Of a DNA stretch of 64,000 nt, positions 41,977 through 49,830 are shown piece by piece. The position numbers and the translations under genes were made by a program. The DNA comes from Erinaceus europaeus. Lineage: Eukaryota; Chordata; Mammalia; Eulipotyphla; Erinaceidae. Numbering within the stretch: the stretch's first letter is position 1; each line of letters begins with the position of its first letter. The stretch lies in the NCBI RefSeq assembly GCF_950295315.1, contig NC_080165.1, positions 11,163,093 to 11,227,092 of the forward strand. Reading direction: 5' to 3'. The notes under the pieces are model-generated. The model was not told where the DNA came from. It ran no database searches and was given only the letters and a program-made list of their open reading frames with translations.

Positions 41977-42017
41977 TTAACATTATTTATTTGGGTTGGG
42001 CAAATAAATAATGTTAA
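41977..42017. repeat. 17-bp perfect inverted repeat (hairpin)
   Basis: TTAACATTATTTATTTG at 41977-41993 and its exact complement at 42001-42017 with a 7-base loop. A partial third copy (TTAACATTATG) follows at about 42025. Confidence 0.93.
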
Positions 42018-42030
42018 TTATTTATTAACA

Positions 42031-42210
42031 TTATGTTGGCTCACCCAGTTAAGTGCACATGTCACTATGTGCAAGGATCCAGGCTTGAGCCCCTATCTCC
42101 CCACCTGTAGGGGATCTGCTTCATGAGCAGTGAAGCAGGTCTGCAGTTGTCTCTCTTTCTCTCCCCCTCTTTATATCGCCTCTCTGTCCCATCAAATAAA
42201 AATAAAAAGA
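42031..42210 (+). mobile_element. SINE-B
   Basis: Head TGTTGGCTCACCCAGTTAAG, hairpin, CT arm and AAATAAAAATAAAAAG tail. Confidence 0.82.
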
Positions 42211-42400
42211 AATCCACTTTCTGCAACCCTTGATGTCCCTTGGTCCATACTCCCAGAAGGATAAAGTAAAGGAAAGCTTTCAAGGGAGGGCATGGGATAC
42301 GGAGTTCTGATGGTGGGAATTGTGTGAAAATGTACTCCTCTTATCCTATGGTTTTGCCAATATTTCCATTTAATAAATGAATAAATAAATAAATATTGTT
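42211..42400 (+). mobile_element. L1 type 2 tail
   Basis: The last 190 bases of the UTR (CATACTCCCAGAAGGATAAA, AGTTCTGATGGTGGGAATTG, ATCCTATGGTTTTGCC) with an (AAAT)n tail. Confidence 0.88.
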
Positions 42401-42424
42401 AAAAAATGCATATAATCCAACTAA

Positions 42425-42535
42425 AAAAATAGAAAGAAAAATAAAAAAAGGAAAAAAAAAGCCACTGGGAGTGGTGGATTTGTAGTGCTGACGGAGCCTC
42501 AGTGATAACCCTGAAAACAAAAACCAAACAAACAA
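42425..42535 (+). mobile_element. SINE 3' module
   Basis: A-rich linker then GCCACTGGGAGTGGTGGATT ... CCTCAGTGATAACCCTG. It is probably the displaced end of the SINE at 42031, separated by the L1 tail. Confidence 0.65.
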
Positions 42536-42540
42536 AATAC

Positions 42541-42728
42541 AAACTTTATTTATTTTATTTGATAAGACAAAGAGAAATTTAGAGGGAAGAGGGAGAGAAA
42601 CAGAGAGACACCTGCAGCCCTGCTTCGCCACTTATGAAGCTTTCCCCTTGCAAATGGGGACAGAGGGACATGGGGTCCCTGTGTACTGTCATGTGTGCAC
42701 TTAACCAGTTGCGCCATCACTTGGCCCC
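42541..42728 (-). mobile_element. SINE-B, inverted
   Basis: Complete but with a small deletion in the B-box region (GGGACAGAGGGACATGGGG). The head complement ends CCATCACTTGGCCCC. Confidence 0.82.
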
Positions 42729-42801
42729 TCCTGCCATGTTTAGCAGCCTTTTATTAACATTTTTCTTGTTTGGGATACACAGCTGTGTGCGCAAGCCCTC
42801 C

Positions 42802-42815
42802 TACACACATGCGCG

Positions 42816-42858
<43 letters not shown>
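42802..42858. repeat. (CG/CA)n alternating purine-pyrimidine tract
   Basis: 57 bases of unbroken purine-pyrimidine alternation with a GCGCGCACGCGCGCGC core followed by (AC)n. It is a strong Z-DNA-forming sequence. Confidence 0.93.
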
Positions 42859-42860
<2 letters not shown>

Positions 42861-43312
42861 AATTCCGTGTGTGCATAGCAGCACCCAGCTCACAGGCATA
42901 GCTGGAATTCTCACACTTGAGACAGTTCACCAGAATGCGGGGAATGATGGATTGCCTGGCCTGGGTCCTTTGCACTTGGCACCTGCTGGAAGATCTTCTA
43001 GCATCTCATTTCAGAGCACACCTGTACACTGAGGGCCAGGCCAGGCCAGGCTCCTGAGTGGGGTTGGGAAAGCTCTTCTTCAGGGCAAAGTCCAGCTGAA
43101 GAATACATGTTTCTGTACATTGTTGAGTGGCCCTACTCATGCAGAACTTTGAGGCTACAGGGCATTCCACACCTCGGGTTCCAGCTTCACTGATGCGTCA
43201 CTGTGGAAGATGGTTTGGTTTGGGGGAGTAAAAATGAATGATTTCACTTGGAAGAATGAAATGCCAGGCCTTTCATCCTCCTTGGAGTTAAAATCTCCCT
43301 TTCTCTCTTTAA
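42859..43312. other. Single-copy stretch
   Basis: Nothing recognised apart from a CCAGG duplication near 43034-43050. Confidence 0.5.
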
Positions 43313-43460
43313 ATAGAAGCAAGCAATATGTTTCTAAGACTTGTAAGAACTATGATGGTTATCACTGGTGGGTGGGTGGGAAGGGACACACTGTGGTTAC
43401 TTTGTAATCTTAGAGCCTTGTAACCCCCTATTTTAATGTTTAATATTGTTCTTTATCTAC
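43313..43460 (+). mobile_element. L1 type 3, 3' UTR fragment
   Basis: TTTCTAAGACTTGTAAGAAC ... GTAATCTTAGAGCCTTGTAA, then an AT-rich tail. It parallels the UTR at 27010-27130. Confidence 0.75.
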
Positions 43461-43649
43461 ATAACCAATATAAAGTTAGTTCTAGTCTCCATGAAGCATT
43501 ACATAAAAGCCAAGAACTATAATAAGGAATACAGGGTGTGATAAGATAGCAAAGATTGAATGCTCTAGCATCTGCAATATTGATAAGATTTCTTTTTCAT
43601 CTCATCTTCCCTCTCCCCCTCCTTATTTTTCTCCTCCTTCCTTTTTCTT

Positions 43650-43909
43650 TCTTTTTTTTTTTTTTCCCTGCAGGGTTATCTCTGGGGCTCAGTGTCAGCA
43701 CTATGAATCCACTGCCCCTCCCCCATTTTATTGAATAGAGATAGAAATTGGGAAAGGAAGGGCGCTAGAGAGGGAGCGAGAAGGAGAAACACCGGCAGAC
43801 CTGCTACACCACTTGTGAAACTGACCCCCTGTAGGTGGGAAGCTGGGGCTTAAACCCGGATCCCGGCACGAGAACTAACACTTAACCATGTGCGCCACAG
43901 CCCGTCCCC
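43650..43909 (-). mobile_element. Long-form SINE-B, inverted
   Basis: Poly-T, 3' module complement (CCCTGCAGGGTTATCTCTGG), purine arm, hairpin and head complement ending GCGCCACAGCCCGTCCCC. Confidence 0.85.
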
Positions 43910-44155
43910 TGTGACTTGTCCATTCCACCAGGCGAGCCACCACCCAGCCTAACCCACCTCCATCTGCACCGTTTACTATCTTGTGCAGCCAGAGGCTAAA
44001 ATGGGTCGGGGCATAGAATCCACAGCAGACCACAGCAGGGACTGAGAATCAAAGTAGGAGTGGGGGCCTCCGGAGCAGAGCCTGGGCCTCGAGGAGTTTC
44101 TGTCGCTGGTGTGTTGGAGGAATTCTCATAGACACCTGCAGACCCGCTTCACCAC

Positions 44156-44770
44156 TTGCAAAGCTTCCCCAGGTGGATTCTTCCCCAGGTCGATTCCAAA
44201 TTATATTCCTCCATGAGGATAATTTCTGGAACCATCCGTTCCACCCCAGTTCCATGGCTGCCAGTTCTTAGCAACATCGCCCCGCCAGATATTCGTCGGG
44301 ATGCGGCATCATCTAAGTTTATTTCCCACGTCTACGCTCGACCGGACCTGCCAATATACGCGGAGATCTTCGCCCACCCTGTCCAACGCTTGACGTCTTG
44401 TCATCCAATCTGGTCCCCTACGCCTACACGGAACTTCTCTGTTCCAGACTCTTGGAAACAGAGTTGGCAGTCAGCTGAGGTAAAGAACAAACACCTCATC
44501 ACAGACCCCTGCAAGCGTCAACCCAGCTTTGACCTAGCACGTTATGATCGGGCCCTCCTCAATCGCTATCAAACAGGCCATGGCCGGTGCGCTGCTATGT
44601 TCCATCGCTGGGGAGCCAGAGACGATCTGAACTACCCCTGCGGCTCCAGACAGACTATGACCCACATAGTCAACGACTGCCACCTCTCCAGATTCAAAGG
44701 AGGTCTCGAAACTTTACATCAGGCTCAACCTGACGCTGTTGACTGGCTATGGAAGAAGGGCAAACACTAG
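44156..44770 (+). pseudogene. C-terminal part of a Vingi reverse transcriptase ORF
   Basis: The 204-codon frame has no stop, but its first 12 or so residues come from the host SINE, so the ATG is not a real start. From about residue 16 (YSSMRIISGTIRSTP, WLPVLSNIAPPDIRR) it matches the region after the reverse transcriptase domain in the Jockey/Ingi group of non-LTR elements. Next come QPSFDLARYDRALLNRYQTG and a terminal zinc-knuckle-like segment, PCGSRQTMTHIVNDC. Family members usually have CxCG here; this copy has Y in place of the first Cys (codon TAC, one transition from TGC), which should impair metal binding. Endonuclease and catalytic reverse transcriptase domains are absent, so it cannot act alone. 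The open frame suggests a recent insertion. The clade call rests on family memory, not on a search. Confidence 0.82.
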
Positions 44771-44779
44771 AAGAAGAAG
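44181..44779 (+). mobile_element. Vingi-type non-LTR retrotransposon, 5'-truncated 3' end
   Basis: About 600 bases, ending in a TAG stop followed at once by AAGAAGAAG (44771-44779), with no 3' UTR and no poly-A. It lies within a hedgehog SINE, so it post-dates that SINE. The flanks GTGGATTC (44173-44180) and GTGGTTCC (44779-44786) are an imperfect candidate TSD. TTCCCCAGGT(G/C)GATTC is also tandemly repeated at 44165-44180 and 44181-44196, so the exact 5' junction lies between 44181 and 44197. The same 3' end recurs in the short derivative at 26355-26543. Confidence 0.88.
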
Positions 44780-44868
44780 TGGTTCCTGGGGGCTCGAACC
44801 TGGATCCTCGAGCGAGTCCTTGTGCTTAGTACTAGGTGCGCTTAACCTGGTGCGCCACCGCCAGGCCC

Positions 44869-45374
44869 TCAGTTTTTCCTTCTGATCGATCGTGACACTG
44901 AAGAAGCAAGTTCAGAAAGAGTGCTCACAAGCCACTCCAGTTTGGGGACTTCTAGTTCTCTGCTAAAGGGAAGTAGCTGGTATTTGAATTGTTAGTTTTC
45001 CAAACAACAACATTTTCATTTGATGGCTTTGTTTTTTTAACACAACTTTAATTTTTCTAAGAAAGTGAGAGATACCAAAAAAAAAAAAAAAGACCAAAAC
45101 GTAGCACACAACTTTTATTTTTTTTTAAGAAAGAGAGAGGTACAAAAAAAAAAAAAATCAAATAGCTCTACCATTCATAGAGTTCTTGCTCTGTCTTTGT
45201 TATCTCATGTCATGTGCTATCAGGTTCCAGCCAGAGCCTTACAGACACAAAACAGGCAGTCAGCTGCTGAGGCACTACCCATACTTTGCAAACCTCTTAT
45301 CTCTTAGCTGAAATCTTACACACTTAGTCCATTTTTATTCAAAAATAATTTAATGAAGCCAAAGTTTTATCCTT
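44869..45374. other. Single-copy stretch with a diverged tandem repeat
   Basis: ACACAACTTTAATTTTTCTA ... followed by an A14 run (about 45041-45092) is repeated with changes at about 45108-45158. No gene. Confidence 0.55.
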
Positions 45375-47530
45375 TTTTTATTTTTAAAAAGGAAACACTG
45401 ACTAAACCATAGGTTAAGAGGGGTACAACTCCACATAAGTCCACCACCAGAACTCTGTATCCCATCACCTCCCCTGTTAGCTTTCCTATTCTTTATCCCT
45501 CTGGGAGTATGGACCCAAGGTCATTGTGGGATACAGAAGGTGGAAGGTCTGGCTTCTGTAATTGCTTCCCTGCTGAACATGGGCATTGACAGGTTGATGC
45601 ATACTCCTAGCCTGTCTCTCTCTTTCCCTAGTGGGGCAGGGCTCTGGGGAATCAGCTCCAGGACACATTGGTGGGGTTGTCTGTCCAGGGAAGTCTGGTT
45701 GGCATCATGGTAGCATCTGGAACCTGGTGGCTGAAAATAGAGTTAATATATAAAGCCAAACAAATTGTTGACTAATCATGAACCTAAAGGCTGGAATAGG
45801 GCAGATGAAGAGTTGGGGGGGGGGTCTTCGTTTTATAGATAGTTAGTCAGTAGTCCTATTTTAGTTATATTCCAAAGAGGCCCATAACTATACTAGTTTT
45901 TTTTTTCTTCCTGAGCCTGACATCTGATATGCAAGTGGACCCAAGTTATTGTCTGAGGAGATGATGTTGTGGCTGAAAAGGGATCAGAGAAGAGAGTAGC
46001 TCCTAAATATAAGAAAGGTGTATAAATATTGTTGACTGTAAACCCTATCCATTTGATGTGATGTGAGGTGCATATTCAGCTTAGGAGTCTATGTGACCTC
46101 TGCATCCCTGTAGATCTGAGCTCACATTCTGTGGTCATGAGTAGGAACATTCCAAGCTGCTCCAATATCAGGACCCATCTTCCTCAGGTGGTAGAATAGA
46201 GTATGTTGTCCAGCCTTCTTTCTGAGGATGGAACATTGTCTATTGTTGTTGATCCACTTTGGGGGCAAGGTCCTATAGGGGCCCACAAAGGGGTCTATTG
46301 TGTTGTTCCTGATAGAAATGACCAGTAACAATGGAGATAGGGATCTATTCGAGGTCTAGACCTGTCATGTCTGTTTGGGAATCTCAGGACTTCCCGACTA
46401 GGGCCCCAGCTGATGGGGTGGCCTGATAGCGACTATAGAGTAATTGTTAAAGTATGCCAGTCTCTTGCCCTATCCAACTTTTGTAGTCCTTACTTTGATG
46501 AGTGACTGAGGCAAGTATAACAGGAAGTAGGTGAGGAGGGTATCTAAGTCTAAGTAGACACTATTTCGTTAGGAACTTTATGATGTCTTTTTAGGTCTTT
46601 CTACTTGCTTGCTGCATATACTGACTCACTGCAGACTATTGTGCACTTCTGCCTTCAGGTCTATATTTTGCCCTAATTTATGGAAATATGAACGTATGTC
46701 TTATCTCATGGAAACGGTCTACATCTAGGTTTTGGAACTTTTTTAAGAAGTGAACCACCTGAAATGGAATTTGAGAATCCAATTAAAGGAAAGGTCTCAC
46801 CTGAGTAATGAGGCTGAAGATTTGACATTCCACTCCTGACATCTCTGGACACAGTCTGAAGTGAAGCATGCTGAGGTGGTACTCATTGCGTTGATTAGGT
46901 TGGGATCGGCAGATGCAATATCACTTGGTATGAACTGAGAGAAGCATGAAGGAAAGTGAGCCCACCCTAGATTTTCCATGACTGGGGGCAAATATAGGCT
47001 CTATAGAGAAAGAAGGAGGTTCCTGATGTGTTACGGTTTATGAAGGCAATAGATAGTTATTGCTGTAATCAAATTATTTGGCAATTGGGCTAACTTTGAA
47101 AATCCCTTTGTTAGTATTTGCTGTATCATACACAACATCACCATAATTTATGTCCTTTGACATTATGTATATAGCTGTGCTTATAGAGTCATGCCACCTG
47201 TTGCTTCTGTTCTCCCTGGTCTAAGCTTTTAAGAGAGTCAACATTTTAACATTAAAAAGTTTGAGACATTCAATCAGGTTTTCCACTCTCATATTCATTA
47301 AATAGTGATTTATATGACTACAAGTTAATAGCAGTGTACAGAAACACCATTCCCACCACCAAAAAGACTGTGTCCCATCCCACTCCCCCCTCTACCCCCC
47401 CATGAAGCCAAACATCCACCGTCACCCTCAACCCAGAGATTTTTTACTTTGGTGCCCTACTCCAAACTCAGTCAAATCCTGCTTTGAGTTTGCCTTTCTG
47501 TGATGACTTTTTAATTTTGTTTTGGATTGA
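45375..47530 (-). mobile_element. L1 type 2, nearly complete long 3' UTR, inverted
   Basis: The longest UTR copy here (over 2 kb). The tail complement is at 45385-45480, the common UTR continues to about 46440, then come segments seen only here to about 47280. An internal relic of an older tail lies at 47285-47380 (CACCATTCCCACCACCAAAA), then the complement of the ACCAAAGTAAAAAATCTCTG block (about 47435-47460) shared with type 1 UTRs. No intact ORF. Confidence 0.82.
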
Positions 47531-47734
47531 ATTATTTTATGCATAGAATGTCTGATATAAACATCAGTCTTTACCATGATACAGAAACTCACATTCTTAG
47601 AGAAAACGTTGCCATTTGCTATTTATTCCTCAGTAGATTTCATGTTTAGAAAGAATATTCTAGCTTGGCTTCTGGGTTCACAGGACAGCTAATTAAATAT
47701 GAGAAATATATATATATACATATTTCTCTCTTTT

Positions 47735-47964
47735 TAGATATTATCAGTGACTTAATATTTATTTACAAAATTATGGGATAACAGGGGTATAATTCTACAC
47801 TGTTCCCACCACCAGAGTTCTGTGTCCCCATTCCGTCTATTGGCAACTGCAGTAGTTCTCCCAAGGTCACAGATATGGGTTGAGCATTACGTCTATAAAT
47901 AAATATATACTTACATATAAATATATACACAAACATATAAAATATATATAACAAGCACAAATTA
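47735..47964 (-). mobile_element. L1 type 3 tail, inverted
   Basis: TACAAAATTATGGGATAACA, CCCACCACCAGAGTTCTGTG, TAGTTCTCCCAAGGTCACAG, ending in an ATATAA-rich stretch. Confidence 0.85.
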
Positions 47965-48202
47965 TATAAATTATTATTGTTGTTGTTGTTATTGTTGTTG
48001 GATAGGACCGAGAGAAATCGAGAGAGGAGGGGAAGACAGAGAGGGGGAGAGAAAGACAGACACTGGCAGACCCGCTTCACTGCCCCAGAAGTGACCCCCC
48101 CCCCCTGCAGGGGGGAGCCAGGGGCTCTAACTGGGATCCTTATGCTATGCTTTGCACTTTGCGCTATGTGCACTTAACCCACTGCGCTACCGCCCGACCC
48201 CC
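47965..48202 (-). mobile_element. SINE-A, inverted
   Basis: TTGTTG-rich linker, purine arm, hairpin with a C9 run, and head complement ending GCGCTACCGCCCGACCCCC. Confidence 0.92.
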
Positions 48203-48700
48203 ATAATAGTGATTTTTTAAAGATAAAGACACAAAGAAGGAGAGACAGAGCGTCACACACATGGCCAAGCAGTGCATTATGCAGTAAGCTATTTTGCTGG
48301 CCCAGTGATTAGTGGATTAGTGAACCCTGACAGCTAGGTGCAGCAGTGCTCTTCCTGCCTTTCTGATTAGCTCTGGGAAGGGGAGAGATGAAATAGGAAA
48401 GGAGGAGGTGGGTTCATAAAGATTACCTTCTATTTTTTCATTTTTTACTTAGAGGGACAGTGGGAGACGAGAGAGAAAAAGAAAGAAATGGAAAGAGAGA
48501 AAGGGAGAGAGAAATGTAGCCATTCTGAGGGCTGAGTCTGTACAGCAGAGCCATTAGTGGACGGACCGCCAGAAGTCTGCCTGCATGCGAGACAGCACTG
48601 AGCTTGGCCCCAGGGCGCTTCCACAGGGCTCCCCCGGGTAACACTTTGTACATGGGAGCACTGTCCTCACTGAGGAACTTGTTAGAAGTGCAGATTAGGG
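48203..48700. other. Single-copy stretch with purine-rich part
   Basis: GA-rich at 48460-48520. A SINE scrap may lie at 48220-48300. The rest is unremarkable. Confidence 0.45.
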
Positions 48701-48943
48701 GGCCAGGCGGTGGCTCACCTGGTTAGGCACAAGGGTCTGGGGTTCAAGCCACTGCTCTCCACTTGCAGGGATCCACAGTCTGCAGGTGTCTGAGGGTCTA
48801 CTTCACAAATGGTGAAGCAGATCTGCAGGTGTCTGTCTTTCTCTCCCTTTCTTCATCTCCCTGACCTTTCTCAGTTTCTCTCTGTCCTGCCCAATAAAAT
48901 GGAGAAAATGGCCGCCGGGAACAGTAGATTTGTAGTGCCGTAA
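48701..48943 (+). mobile_element. Long-form SINE-B, with a truncated 3' module
   Basis: Head GGGGCCAGGCGGTGGCTCAC, rearranged body with two CTGCAGGTGTCTG segments, CT arm, and module start AATGGCCGCCGGGAACAGTA ending at GTAGTGCC. Confidence 0.8.
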
Positions 48944-49281
48944 CATTGTTTAGGTTTTAGATACAAAACCATAAGTATCAAGAGCTATTCATTGTGCTGG
49001 TAACCAAGTATCATTTCTCACCTTTGCCAGACACCTGAGCCCTCTCGTCCAGCTCATCTTCTTCCCCTGCCTTTCTGGGTGTCTGCCATCTTATTCTTGT
49101 TCATCTCAGGGCCGGTTTTGGTTCCACCAAGAAGTAGAATGAATAGAGGCATGGGCAAGGAGGACAGGGTGTAGGAACACGACTCAAATATAATGACAGG
49201 TGAGCTCTTGCCTCTTGTACCAACATGGATGGACCAGAGGAGACTTTGCTCAGTGAGATAAAGCAGACGGAGAAAGACTAA

Positions 49282-49482
49282 CATGGGGAGGCGGGCAGTG
49301 GTGCACCTGGTTAAGCATACATATCACCATGTGGAAGGATCCAGGCTCCAGCTCCGCTCCCCATCTGCAGGGGGGACACATGAGTGGGCAGGCAGGCCTG
49401 CAGGTGTCTATCTTTCCTTTTCCCTCTCTATCTCCCCTCCCCTTTCAATTTCTCTCTGTTTTGTCACCTGAAAAAAAAAAGG
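49282..49482 (+). mobile_element. SINE-B (first of two head-to-tail)
   Basis: GGGGAGGCGGGCAGTGGTGC head, body, CT arm and A10 tail, directly followed by the next SINE head. Confidence 0.85.
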
Positions 49483-49688
49483 GTCCTGGTGGTGGCATAC
49501 CTGGTTGAGTGTCCATATTACAATGCACAAAGACCCAGGTTTGAGCCCCTGGTCCTCACCTTCAGGGGGAAAGTTTTGCAAGTGGTGAAACTGTTAGTAC
49601 TGCAGCTGTCGATCTGTCTCTCCCTTCCCTCTAGGTTTCTGGCGGTCTCTATTCAATAAAAAAATAAAGATTACAAAAACTAAACAAG
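49483..49688 (+). mobile_element. SINE-B (second)
   Basis: GGTCCTGGTGGTGGCATACC head, B box CCAGGTTTGAGCCCCTGG, CT arm and ATAAAAAAATAAAG tail. It inserted into or after the tail of the first. Confidence 0.88.
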
Positions 49689-49691
49689 ATT

Positions 49692-49704
49692 AATATATAT
49701 ATAT

Positions 49705-49767
<63 letters not shown>
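49692..49767. repeat. (TA)n(GA)n microsatellite
   Basis: About 43 bases of TA with CATA interruptions followed by about 32 of GA. Confidence 0.95.
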
Positions 49768-49773
<6 letters not shown>

Positions 49774-49830
49774 AACACCTATGACCTCACTCATGTGTGA
49801 TAAAGATGGAAAGCCAGTGAATAAACAAAC

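Larger units (their letters stand above)
44130..44868 (-). mobile_element. SINE-B, inverted, split by a Vingi insertion
   Basis: The arm and first half of the hairpin are at 44130-44172 (AGACACCTGCAGACCCGCTT, CTTCCCCAGG). The rest resumes at about 44779 (TGGTTCCTGGGGGCTCGAAC) through to the head complement CACCGCCAGGCCC at 44868. Removing the insert restores a normal SINE. Confidence 0.85.
49215..49830 (+). mobile_element. L1 ORF2 fragment, split by two SINE-B copies
   Basis: CCAACATGGATGGACC ... GAGATAAAGCAGACGGAGAA at 49222-49280, then resumes at about 49766 (AAAGACAAACACCTATGACC TCACTC-type sequence) to 49830. AGAAAGAC on both sides is the junction repeat. Between them are two SINEs and a TA/GA repeat. 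Confidence 0.78.

Noticed and set aside
45375..46440. LTR of an endogenous retrovirus
   Set aside because: The repeated 1-kb unit has no TG...CA ends and no primer site. It ends in an A-rich tail with AATAAA-like signals and joins L1-type UTR sequence, so L1 3' UTR fits better.
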